A DNA stretch of 64,000 bases, taken from positions 5,078,001 to 5,142,000 of the forward strand of contig CP143946.1 in assembly GCA_036419695.1 (NCBI GenBank), written 5' to 3'. This stretch comes from [Clostridium] symbiosum. GTDB lineage: Bacteria; Bacillota; Clostridia; Lachnospirales; Lachnospiraceae. The notes under the pieces are model-generated. The model did not search any database and had not been told where the DNA came from. It was given only the letters and a program-made list of their open reading frames with translations. This document shows positions 43,921-52,618 of the stretch, piece by piece. Position 1 is the stretch's first letter; each line of letters opens with the position of its first letter. The position numbers were made by a program, and so were the translations under genes.

Positions 43921-43969
43921 TAAAACCACCAGAAAACAGGATGCCATACGCATAACCATACCGGCATCA

Positions 43970-44017
43970 AAAAAGAGAAGCAGGCGGAGGTCGCTCTTCC
44001 ATCCCTGTTTCTCTCTT
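43970..44017. terminator. Terminator between the Rpn and MATE genes
   Basis: Interrupted stem AGAGAA-CAGG / CCTG-TTCTCT, flanked by A and T runs so that it can serve both convergent genes. Confidence 0.65.
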
Positions 44018-44038
44018 TGTCTTTGCCGTCTGAAAATT

Positions 44039-45391
44039 TTATTGCTTCACTACATTCTCCCGCCATTTTCCCGACAGATAGAACCAGATAATCAGTATCA
44101 GACTCCCAAAAGAAGCTATCGGGGCTCCCAGCCCCACTCCGGTTAAGCCCATTCCAAAGACCATGCCGAATAAGACGGAAGCCGGAACTCTCAGGGCCAA
44201 TGCGGACATTACGGAGTTGATCAGCGAGAATGTCGTATGGCCGGATGCAATAAACAGGCCGTTTATCGAAAAGCAGAGGGGTACAAACAAATAGTCAAAG
44301 CTGAATGTCCTGAAATACTGGATCCCACTCTGTATCATGTCCGGATTACTGTCAAACAGTTCCAGAATCTGTCTTGGGAACAACTGCACCAGGATAAAAA
44401 TCAGATAGCTGCACCCTACCGCTATCAGCGTGCCCGCCTTGCAGGTTTTTCCGGCACGTTCCCATTGCCCAGCCCCGATGTTCTGTGCACACATTGTGGC
44501 AATGGAGCTGCCCATTGCAATGGCCGGCATGATGGCAAACCCATTGACCTTTCCCACCACACCTACGGCCGCCGAAGCATTCACCCCGCCGATCGTATTG
44601 ACAAGTGTTGTAATAATCAGGAAAGAGAAACTGGTAATTCCGTTTTGGATCGCCGCCGGAAGTCCAATTTTAATAATCAGTGAAAGCTTTTCTTTGTGAA
44701 ACTTGAATGAAGACGGCTTAAAATCGAAAATGAAATCATTCCTCACCATGTAGATGATACAGAATATCATGCTGGCCGCCTGTGATATAACCGTCGCCAC
44801 GGCGGCTCCAAACGCTCCCATGCCGAATACCGCCACCAGCAGAAGATCCAGAAATATGTTGGTTACGCAGGCAATAAGAACAAAATAGAACGGTCTTTTA
44901 CTGTCTCCCATTCCCCTCATAACCGCGCTCAACACATTGTAGCCGAAAATAAATATGACACCTGTTACAGTCACGGTCAGGTAACGGCTGGCCTCCTCGA
45001 AAGATTCAGCCGGTGTGTTGATCGCGTGAAGGACCTGATTTTTCAGAAACAGCATCATAATTGTTATGACAACAGCCGCAGCCAGCAGCGTACTCATCAG
45101 GGTCGCTACCGTGTCTTGCATATCGTCTCTCTTTTTGGCCCCCAGATATTGAGCCACCAGCACCGTTCCGCCCGAACAGAGCCCCACCACGATATTCGTC
45201 AGGATAAATGTCACCTGTCCGCCAATATTTACACCGGACATGCTGGCAGTACCACTGAAATTACCTACAATCAGCATGTCCGCCACGTTGTACAGCGACT
45301 GAACAATACTGGATATCAGAAAGGGAATTGCAAACATGATAAGTTGCTTCACCACATTTCCCTTAGATAAATCATTTTCAAAATGTCCCAT
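44039..45391 (-). CDS. MATE family efflux transporter
   Basis: A 450-residue MATE exporter with twelve membrane segments in two halves. The N-terminus LSKGNVVKQLIMFAIPFLIS leads to SLYNVADMLIVGNFSG. The second half repeats this with KIGLPAAIQNGITSFSFLII. The fold exports cationic drugs or metabolites in exchange for Na+ or H+. It stands alone with its own promoter region, so the substrate is not indicated. Confidence 0.94.
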   Translation of the reverse strand: MGHFENDLSKGNVVKQLIMFAIPFLISSIVQSLYNVADMLIVGNFSGTASMSGVNIGGQVTFILTNIVVGLCSGGTVLVAQYLGAKKRDDMQDTVATLMSTLLAAAVVITIMMLFLKNQVLHAINTPAESFEEASRYLTVTVTGVIFIFGYNVLSAVMRGMGDSKRPFYFVLIACVTNIFLDLLLVAVFGMGAFGAAVATVISQAASMIFCIIYMVRNDFIFDFKPSSFKFHKEKLSLIIKIGLPAAIQNGITSFSFLIITTLVNTIGGVNASAAVGVVGKVNGFAIMPAIAMGSSIATMCAQNIGAGQWERAGKTCKAGTLIAVGCSYLIFILVQLFPRQILELFDSNPDMIQSGIQYFRTFSFDYLFVPLCFSINGLFIASGHTTFSLINSVMSALALRVPASVLFGMVFGMGLTGVGLGAPIASFGSLILIIWFYLSGKWRENVVKQ

Positions 45392-45783
45392 CCTTTTCCT
45401 CCGTACATGCCCTCTACAATTGCTGGGAGCATTATTATATCTATGCCAATAATATCACAGGAAAAAAGGAAATTCAATATCCCGGCAGGCCGCAGCTGTA
45501 TGACAGCTGTCTGAACCATCTCCCGGCTTTACTGGACCTAAAAAACGAAACGGCATTTTTTCGTTTCTATCCTTGTGAAACGAATTACAGTGCACCAGGT
45601 AAGTACTGACACTCAAACCGCATGGATCTCTTGCCATTTTGGTATGGATGAATTAAAATATTCTGGTACGGATTGCAAGATACTCCTTCCGTATCCTGCC
45701 GGCCTTTAAAGATAGAGAGCCCGGTTTACCACCATCAATTATCAATTGCAGACCCAAATGTATCTGCAGAAAAGGAAAAAACC
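45392..45783. other. Divergent intergenic region, MATE and ABC-class ATPase genes
   Basis: About 390 bp without a supportable gene. A TATAAT hexamer near 45430 on the minus strand may belong to the MATE promoter. A small AACGAAA / TTTCGTT hairpin occurs near 45545-45570. Nothing else stands out. Confidence 0.4.
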
Positions 45784-47634
45784 ATGAATCAGTCCCAGGA
45801 TTTAAAAAGACTTCTGGAATCCGTTGATCACAAAAGCTATCCCGCTTATAAATCTGCTCAGGGTTCCTATGATTTTAAAGACTATATTTTATCGATCGAC
45901 CACGTTCAGGGAGATCCGTTTGCCTCCCCGTCCAAAGTCAGTGTGTTTGTTCCCCGCAAAATAAACGCATTTCCCTCCGAATATACCGACAGGCCATGGA
46001 AGAAAACCGCCCTGGAGGATTATCTGCTGCGTTGTTTCAGCCAGGAAATCTCACGTTTTAACTTCAAGGCCAAAGGCTCCGGCAAAAGCGGCCTTATTGC
46101 TACCAGCAGGCCGGGGCAGGAGGTTTTGGAGCGCACGGCATGCGAATGTACGGACAGCGGAATCACAGCGCGTTTCGAGGTGGGATTTCCGGCTTTTGGC
46201 AGGACTATCAACTCGGGCGAACTGATTAAAATACTGTTTGATTTCCTTCCCGGCTGCGTCAGAAATGTTTTCATTTATAGGAACAGGGATCCGAAACAGG
46301 TCCGCAGCGTGATCGAACTCGCAGAGGATCAGGAATTTATACGGAATGAACTGAAGCGGCTTAACCTTGTCTCATTTGCCGCCGACGGCTCTGTCCTGCC
46401 CAGAGAAACGGGTATTTCGGATCGGCCTATGAAGGACAGTGTCCCGTTTATGTCTCCCGCTTCATTAAGCATCACCCTTAACCTGCCGCACCATGGCCCA
46501 ATCCACGGCATGGCGCTCCACAGAGGAATTACCCTGGTCGTCGGAGGAGGCTATCACGGCAAATCCACCCTGCTGAAGGCTCTGGAAAGCGGCGTGTACA
46601 ACCATATTGCCGGAGACGGACGCGAATATGTGATAACGGACCAAACCGCGGTTAAACTGCGCGCTGAGGATGGACGGAGCATCAATAATGTGGATATTTC
46701 CCTGTTCATCAATGATTTGCCGAACGGCAGGGACACCTCCCGCTTCTCCTCCGAAGACGCCAGCGGAAGCACATCGCAGGCGGCGGCCGTCATTGAGGGA
46801 ATCGAAGCCGGTGCAGCGGCATTTCTGATCGATGAGGATACGTCCGCCACAAACTTCATGCTCCGTGACGAACTGATGGAGAAGATTGTAAGCCGTGATA
46901 AGGAACCTATTACTCCCTTTATTGAGAGGGCCCGGGAACTCTATGAGAAAGCCGGAATTTCTACCATACTGGTGGCCGGAAGCTCCGGTGCCTACTTCTA
47001 TATTGCCGACACGGTAATCCAGATGGATTCTTACCGCCCCTGCGATATCACGGAGCAGGTCAAAAAGGCCTGCAATGAATACCGTGCCTCCTCAGCTCCC
47101 GCAACGACGGCGCCCGGATTTAATCTGCCTGCAGCCGACAGGAAACTGATCTGCAGGAACAGCGGCTCAAGTTCCTGCAGACGAAGAGATATCGAGCCCA
47201 GTGAAGACCTCAGTAAAAGCTGGGGCAATGGCAGAGATGACCGTAGGGACCGCAGAGGCGGCAGGAACGACCGTGGTGACGGCCGCAGAGGCGGAAGGGA
47301 TGAGCGTGGTGACGGCCGCAGAGACGACGACAGAATTAAGGTTAAAGTTTTCGGTAAGGATTCCTTCCAGGTTGCAAAAGAGCCGGTTGATCTCCGTTTT
47401 GTTGAGCAGCTGGCCGACAGCGAACAGACCGCGGCTCTGGCGCAGATGGTCCGGTTCTGCCTGGAACGCGATCTGCTGTCACGTTATACCCTGCAGGAAA
47501 CCGTGTCCCTCCTTATGAAGGAATATGAGAAAAAAGGACTGGCGGCATTTAGCAGCTCCTCCTATACGGCGATGGGATTATGCATGCCCCGCATACAGGA
47601 AATTTACGCATGTCTTAACCGTTTCCGGGGATAA
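45784..47634 (+). CDS. ABC-class P-loop ATPase with an Arg/Gly/Asp-rich insert
   Basis: A 616-residue cytosolic ATPase of the predicted 'ATPase of the ABC class' family. The ATG at 45784 gives MNQSQDLKRLLESVDHKSYP; its ribosome site is weak (AAAAGG). The nucleotide site VVGGGYHGKSTLLKALE lies near residue 260, the signature-like GSTSQAAAVIEGIEAGA near 330, and Walker B FLIDEDTSATNFM near 350, all intact. Residues about 478-517 form a repetitive segment (RDDRRDRRGGRNDRGDGRRG and onward) that resembles RGG-type RNA-binding tails. A conserved C-terminal part follows. No membrane domain is present. Biological role unknown; the insert hints at nucleic-acid contact. Confidence 0.88.
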   Translation: MNQSQDLKRLLESVDHKSYPAYKSAQGSYDFKDYILSIDHVQGDPFASPSKVSVFVPRKINAFPSEYTDRPWKKTALEDYLLRCFSQEISRFNFKAKGSGKSGLIATSRPGQEVLERTACECTDSGITARFEVGFPAFGRTINSGELIKILFDFLPGCVRNVFIYRNRDPKQVRSVIELAEDQEFIRNELKRLNLVSFAADGSVLPRETGISDRPMKDSVPFMSPASLSITLNLPHHGPIHGMALHRGITLVVGGGYHGKSTLLKALESGVYNHIAGDGREYVITDQTAVKLRAEDGRSINNVDISLFINDLPNGRDTSRFSSEDASGSTSQAAAVIEGIEAGAAAFLIDEDTSATNFMLRDELMEKIVSRDKEPITPFIERARELYEKAGISTILVAGSSGAYFYIADTVIQMDSYRPCDITEQVKKACNEYRASSAPATTAPGFNLPAADRKLICRNSGSSSCRRRDIEPSEDLSKSWGNGRDDRRDRRGGRNDRGDGRRGGRDERGDGRRDDDRIKVKVFGKDSFQVAKEPVDLRFVEQLADSEQTAALAQMVRFCLERDLLSRYTLQETVSLLMKEYEKKGLAAFSSSSYTAMGLCMPRIQEIYACLNRFRG

Positions 47635-47672
47635 AAACAATATCCAGGATCATAGAAGACACGGAAATCTCC

Positions 47673-47710
47673 AAAAAGCCTCCACCGGACAGCACCAATG
47701 GAGGCTTTTT
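47673..47710. terminator. Bidirectional terminator
   Basis: Twelve-base stem AAAAAGCCTCCA / TGGAGGCTTTTT followed by more T, between the rightward ATPase gene and the leftward amidohydrolase gene. Confidence 0.88.
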
Positions 47711-47711
47711 T

Positions 47712-49307
47712 TTATTCGGCAATGAAAACGTCTTCGCCGTCAATAATTGTACGTTCCACACGAACATTTCTGATGTTTTCTGCAGAAACCTCGTAGAGGT
47801 TCTCGGACAAAACTACCATATCGGCTAATTTTCCAACCTCGAGGGAACCTTTTATCTGCTCCTCAAAGCTGGCGTAGGCACCGTTGTATGTATGCATCCG
47901 CAACGCTTCTTTTATATTAATCCTCTGACACTGGGAAACTTTTCTGCCGCTGCCCGTCACACGGTTGACCGCTTCAAAAATGCCGAAGAGGGGATCGGAA
48001 CTGGTGACCGGGCAATCGGAGCTTCCGGCGGCGACAACGCCATTGTCAAACCATGTGCGGCAGGGAAACATTGAGTCGATCCGTTTTCCATAGTTTATTA
48101 CATAGCCATCACCGAATTCATAAAAGAAAGCCGGCTGGGGAACAACAACAATGCCCAGTTTTTTAATGCGCTCTACCAGATTTTCATTGATAAAGCCGCA
48201 GTGCTCAATCCGATGCCGGTGGTCTGTCCTGGGGGTATCCTCTAAAGCCTTTTCGATTGCTGTTACCATCACTTCCACAGCCCGGTCGCCCACGGCGTGG
48301 ACGGTACACTGATAACCGGCCCGGTTGGCTTTAATCATCATGCGTTCCACCTGCTCCGGGGTGTAACAGAGGATGCCCGTATCACCGGGACGTGAATCAT
48401 AAGGTTCAAACATGGCCGCGGTAGGGGCGCTCGTGGATCCGTCAATCATCAGCTTGACCGGACCGATACGGAAATGTTCGTCACCAAATCCGGTTACGAT
48501 GCCGCATTTGATATAATCGTCGATAAACTGTTCACAGTCGATAAAGGTGAATAAAACTGCATAAATGCGGTTTTTAATTCTGCCGCTCTGAACTCCTCTC
48601 CGCATGGCCCGCATCTGCGGATATCCGTAACAGCCTGCTACATGGATCGATGTGATACCCTGGCGTATCAGACTGTCTGAGGCGGATGCCATAGCGTCTT
48701 CAAGCATATCCTCTCCGGGCATGGCCACCTTTAAAAGATTGTTGTGTGCAGCCTCTTTAAGCGTTCCGGTTATGTGTCCATTAATTTTTTCAATCAGGCC
48801 CCCCTCTGGAGAAGGCGTGCCGTCGGATATGCCGCCAAGACGGAGCGCCATTGTATTATTGACAGAAACATGGTAGCAGGCTCTCGTAATCATGACCGGA
48901 TGATCCGTTGTCGCCTGATCCAGTTCTTCACAGGTGGGCATCCGTTTTTCAGCCAGCTTCATTTCGTTAAGGCCCCAGCCCCGGACCCACTCGTGCTTCG
49001 GGGTATTCTTCGCCTGCCTGCGAATCAGCTCCACCACATCCGCGATACATGTGGCTCGCCGACAGTCGGCGGATACCTGCCCCATCCCAATCTGGCCCAG
49101 GTGAATATGGGAGTCAATAAATCCGGGAGCCAAAGCCCTTCCTTTTAAATCAATTATTTCTGCCTCACCACCGGAATACTTCATGGCGTCTTCCCGCGTG
49201 CCGACATATTTAATGAGCTTCCCCTGAGTTACCAGTGCTTCGGCCAAGCTGTCATTCTTATCTACGGTAAGAATGTGTCCGTTCAGATAAATTCTTGTAT
49301 GATCCAT
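47712..49307 (-). CDS. Amidohydrolase, YtcJ-like
   Basis: A 531-residue amidohydrolase-superfamily enzyme. The N-terminal beta domain (IYLNGHILTVDKNDSLAEAL) precedes the metal site APGFIDSHIHLGQ. Later His and Asp ligands sit in CTVHAVGDRAVEV, HRHRIEHCGFI and GSSDCPVTSSDPL. The C-terminal LEVGKLADMVVLSENL is typical. YtcJ-like enzymes hydrolyse amides or related bonds in unusual substrates. The gene follows a sodium-solute symporter by 74 bp, so the symporter probably brings in its substrate. Confidence 0.9.
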   Translation of the reverse strand: MDHTRIYLNGHILTVDKNDSLAEALVTQGKLIKYVGTREDAMKYSGGEAEIIDLKGRALAPGFIDSHIHLGQIGMGQVSADCRRATCIADVVELIRRQAKNTPKHEWVRGWGLNEMKLAEKRMPTCEELDQATTDHPVMITRACYHVSVNNTMALRLGGISDGTPSPEGGLIEKINGHITGTLKEAAHNNLLKVAMPGEDMLEDAMASASDSLIRQGITSIHVAGCYGYPQMRAMRRGVQSGRIKNRIYAVLFTFIDCEQFIDDYIKCGIVTGFGDEHFRIGPVKLMIDGSTSAPTAAMFEPYDSRPGDTGILCYTPEQVERMMIKANRAGYQCTVHAVGDRAVEVMVTAIEKALEDTPRTDHRHRIEHCGFINENLVERIKKLGIVVVPQPAFFYEFGDGYVINYGKRIDSMFPCRTWFDNGVVAAGSSDCPVTSSDPLFGIFEAVNRVTGSGRKVSQCQRINIKEALRMHTYNGAYASFEEQIKGSLEVGKLADMVVLSENLYEVSAENIRNVRVERTIIDGEDVFIAE

Positions 49308-49381
49308 TCTATTGTTACGCTCCTTATATACCGGTATTACTTTTTACAGCAGTATCTGCTGCGACAGCAACCGGTATTGTT

Positions 49382-50890
49382 TTATAAATTAATTACAGCA
49401 TCAATTTTCTTTGCACGGATAGAATTCTTGTCCCTGTCGGGAACAAGCAGTGAAACGATTACGGTAACCGCCAGGGTCAGTGATATGACATTGATGTACC
49501 ACGGAAGAGCGCCCGGCCACTTAATAACAGACAGAGACAGTACATTTAAGACCGCAGATACAATCAGCCCGGCTTCAACGCCGCGGCGGCTGATTCCCTT
49601 CCACAAAAAACCAAGAATAAAGGGAGGGAAGGTCGCCGACATCAGGGTTCCCCAGCCGAAGGTTCCCAGGATAGCAACACTCTCACTGGCGTAAAGGGAG
49701 TAGAATATTGCGCCGAATCCCATTGCCAGCATGGTGATACGCGACACCTTCAACTGCGTCTCGGGTTTAAAGTGAACGCCGAGAGCAGACGGAAGGTCTT
49801 TTGACAGACAGATTGCAGAGGTCGAAAGGTAGAGTGAGGCTGAGGACATCGAAGCGGCTAAAACCGCGGTGTAAGCGGCGATCTGGACTCCCAGCCCGCA
49901 GTAATCGGCAAAAACGAAAATCGCGTCGTCTGCTTTGGCCAGAGGCTGGATTTTCCCCGATGCAACCAGATAAAGGACGCCGTAACCGATGAACACCGAA
50001 CCGGCGGCGACAATAATATGGCTCAGACAGTTGATGATTGCGGTTTTGGGTACATCCTTGGGGTCCTTCAGCGCATACATTCGGCTGATACACTGGGGCT
50101 GGCCGATTGTGCCGACTATCGGAATAAAAATCCATGCAAAACAGGTCGCCTTAGCGCTGGTTCCCCAGGCGTTTAAAAGGTCGGGAGAAAATGCTTTCGT
50201 AATACTTCCATCTGCCGAGGTGACCGTTCCGGCTGAAGCGACAGCTTCCATAACGCCTCCCATACCGCCGGTGGTGACCAGCACTGCAATCAGCAGTACG
50301 ACTACGGCAACACACATAACGACTCCCTGATAGGCCTGGGTGAGCATGCCTCCAATCTCTCCCGAGAAAGACATATAAAGGGCAACCACCGAGAAAATAA
50401 CCAGTCCGGAAACAATCTGGCTCCATCCCATCAGATGGCTGAGCATCGCAGCGCCTGCAGTGATTTGTGAAGAGAGGTAAGCCAGACAGCCCAGCATCAG
50501 TACAAATGACATAAATCCTTTGATCACGCGGCTGTTGGCAAATCTCAAATCCGTTAAATCGCCGAGGGAGGAAACCGGCCCAAGCTCCGCCATTCCACGC
50601 ACTTTCTTAGCCAAAAGCAGCATGGCAAACGCACCGGCGCAGGATGTCAGCATCCAGAGAGCCATAGAAGTTCCGTTCGCGTAGACGAGTCCGTTTACGC
50701 CCACCAGGGCAAACGCGCTGACCGTGCCCGCCATAACGGACATGCCGGTTGAAAAAGGCCCAAACTGCATGGTCGCCCCAAAATAATCCTGGTTGCTTTT
50801 CAGTTTTTTCATGCCGAGCCATCCAATTACAAATGATGAGAGAATAATCGCAATCGCAACTCCAAGAATAATAATCGTATTAATGTCCAT
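49382..50890 (-). CDS. Sodium:solute symporter family protein
   Basis: A 502-residue SSS/SLC5-type symporter with about thirteen membrane helices. The ATG at 50888-50890 (MDINTIIILGVAIAIILSSF) is used. Family segments include YFGATMQFGPFSTGMSVMAG, the second-helix region of this fold, SSLGDLTDLRFANSRVIKGF and AASMSSASLYLSTSAICLSK near the sodium site. It overlaps the small membrane protein gene upstream by 11 bases, so the pair is coupled, and it is followed by the amidohydrolase. Confidence 0.92.
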   Translation of the reverse strand: MDINTIIILGVAIAIILSSFVIGWLGMKKLKSNQDYFGATMQFGPFSTGMSVMAGTVSAFALVGVNGLVYANGTSMALWMLTSCAGAFAMLLLAKKVRGMAELGPVSSLGDLTDLRFANSRVIKGFMSFVLMLGCLAYLSSQITAGAAMLSHLMGWSQIVSGLVIFSVVALYMSFSGEIGGMLTQAYQGVVMCVAVVVLLIAVLVTTGGMGGVMEAVASAGTVTSADGSITKAFSPDLLNAWGTSAKATCFAWIFIPIVGTIGQPQCISRMYALKDPKDVPKTAIINCLSHIIVAAGSVFIGYGVLYLVASGKIQPLAKADDAIFVFADYCGLGVQIAAYTAVLAASMSSASLYLSTSAICLSKDLPSALGVHFKPETQLKVSRITMLAMGFGAIFYSLYASESVAILGTFGWGTLMSATFPPFILGFLWKGISRRGVEAGLIVSAVLNVLSLSVIKWPGALPWYINVISLTLAVTVIVSLLVPDRDKNSIRAKKIDAVINL

Positions 50891-51350
50891 TTTGTCCGGC
50901 CTCCTTCTGTTCCTGTACATCCAACTCTTTTATTAAGCTTACAAATTCATCCCAGTCTTCCGAAGACATCCAGTCACTTTTGTTCACGCGCCAGCCAAGA
51001 AGAAGCGTCAAAAGGCCGCCAAACCAAAATCCGCCGATAATGCAGGCAAGGGACGGATGAAGGCCCAGAATCAGGGGAGGAACCACGCCTGCATAACTAT
51101 CCGCAAAGTATGCGGCACAGACAAATGCCGCAATCCAGACAACCGCCCAGGATAAAAGCGGATAAATAAGAAATCTTTGTTTCAATACTCCTTTGTTTGC
51201 TGCGCCGAGTATCAGATAGCATCCCATTATAAAAACACTGAGAATGAGACAGATTAAATAGTTTTCATTTTTCCAGCCAAGCACTGTAATAGCGCACCAT
51301 AAAATTGTGGATAGAATGACAAGATATTTTTTTAAGTCGGTAATTTGCAA
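50880..51350 (-). CDS. Small membrane protein coupled to the symporter
   Basis: A 156-residue protein with about four hydrophobic segments (YLVILSTILWCAITVLGW, YLICLILSVFIMGCYLILGA, LLSWAVVWIAAFVCAAYFA and ACIIGGFWFGGLLTLLLGW) and an acidic cytosolic tail. No family is recognised with certainty. Some SSS symporters are encoded with a small partner (as with YhdT/PanF or DUF3311 proteins), and the 11-base overlap supports such a role. Confidence 0.75.
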   Translation of the reverse strand: MQITDLKKYLVILSTILWCAITVLGWKNENYLICLILSVFIMGCYLILGAANKGVLKQRFLIYPLLSWAVVWIAAFVCAAYFADSYAGVVPPLILGLHPSLACIIGGFWFGGLLTLLLGWRVNKSDWMSSEDWDEFVSLIKELDVQEQKEAGQNGH

Positions 51351-51595
51351 TTTTTTTCCTCCTTACGTGTGTGTTATCGTGTTTCTCTGTTTATTTCAAT
51401 TGTGTGGCCAACAACAATTTTAAAGATAAAAACAGGAAAATGAATCTTCGCTGCCTGCATCGACGGTAAAAAAGGCGCAAAAAAATAGGCTATCCTCAAT
51501 AGCTGCCTGAAAACGGCATTTTACCTGTTACAGCTCGTCCGGAATATCCCCGTTTAAATTGCTCGGTATCCATCCGGGTATGAAATGTAACTTAT

Positions 51596-51636
51596 AAAAA
51601 CATAAGATGTTGTGTCAGTTGTTCCCACATCTTATG
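51596..51636 (-). terminator. Terminator of the tetR gene
   Basis: Stem CATAAGATGT / ACATCTTATG (51601-51610 with 51627-51636) followed on the minus strand by five T, 31 bp after the tetR stop codon. The rest of the gap 51351-51595 is A/T-rich and should carry the symporter operon promoter; I could not assign it. Confidence 0.75.
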
Positions 51637-51666
51637 GTAGACTATCGATTATAACCTATCGTATTT

Positions 51667-52290
51667 TTATTCGTTTTTAACTGCAATATTTGCTTTTATT
51701 TCCAGAGCCATCGACTCCATAAACGTGTTAATGACATCCTCAAATATATCTTCACCGATTTCATCCCTGTGGTAAGTCAGATAGCTGAGAGAACGCATCA
51801 TTCCGGAAAGGATCCGTGAATCCATCTTCAGTTCGTAATTGTATCCCGGTGACCAGCTGTTAATCAGTTCCTCCAGAACTGATTTATTCAGTTCACTGAA
51901 CTCTTTCAATCCCTGAGTTCCATATTTATCACTGATATGTTTCAGCGTCCCACGCTGGTATATAATGCTTAGTACGGGACTGCCCAGTAAGTTCTTTCGG
52001 TTATCCCTGATATAGGAAAGGACAATTTCAGCAATATCGCCGGTATATCCCTTATATTTTTGCAATAATTCCTCTTGCAGCCTACGCCATTCTCTGGCAT
52101 AAACATCGACGAAAAGCTCTCCTTTTGATTTATAAAACTGATAAAAAGTTCCTTTTCCGATGTCTGTTGCCTCAGTAATATCGGCAATCGTAATTTTTTC
52201 AAACCCATAACGTACAAATAACTCTTTCGACTTTTCAAGAATCAGTTGTTGTATCTGGTTTCGTTCTTCAGGAGAAAACGGTTTCGGCAT
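51667..52290 (-). CDS. TetR/AcrR family transcriptional regulator
   Basis: A 207-residue regulator. The helix-turn-helix spans about residues 25-60: GFEKITIADITEATDIGKGT followed by FYQFYKSKGELF. The C-terminal ligand domain is poorly conserved. It lies upstream of the small-protein/symporter/amidohydrolase operon on the same strand, separated by a terminator, and is a candidate controller of that operon. Confidence 0.92.
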   Translation of the reverse strand: MPKPFSPEERNQIQQLILEKSKELFVRYGFEKITIADITEATDIGKGTFYQFYKSKGELFVDVYAREWRRLQEELLQKYKGYTGDIAEIVLSYIRDNRKNLLGSPVLSIIYQRGTLKHISDKYGTQGLKEFSELNKSVLEELINSWSPGYNYELKMDSRILSGMMRSLSYLTYHRDEIGEDIFEDVINTFMESMALEIKANIAVKNE

Positions 52291-52525
52291 AGGTCCCCTT
52301 CTTTCTTATGCATAGTCTAATGATTGGATAACCGCAAATATTCAGTACCTTCTGAACAGTTACGATAATTACAATAATTTTACCACTTAGAGTATGCAAA
52401 AGCAAGTAAGGCATTCTGTGACCAAAATACTATTTTGTTCACTGTTCATATATTAGCATACAAACAATTCGTCGTCAATATACAAAACGGCTAATACAAC
52501 GACCGGTTCTTAGTAAGATATGCAC

Positions 52526-52567
52526 AAAAAAGCGGACGTACTTAGCTTCCTCAGTTAAGTACGTCCG
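52526..52567 (-). terminator. Terminator of the fatty-acid operon
   Basis: Twelve-base stem CGGACGTACTTA / TAAGTACGTCCG (52533-52544 with 52556-52567), followed on the minus strand by GCTTTTTT. It stands about 50 bp after the last gene. The region between it and tetR (52291-52525) is A/T-rich; it carries the tetR promoter and a TTCAG/CTGAA dyad near 52343 that might be an operator. Confidence 0.88.
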
Positions 52568-52618
52568 TCTACTGTATCATCAATCCACCGGGCAGTTCCC
52601 TCTCCGGCCATGTCGAAA

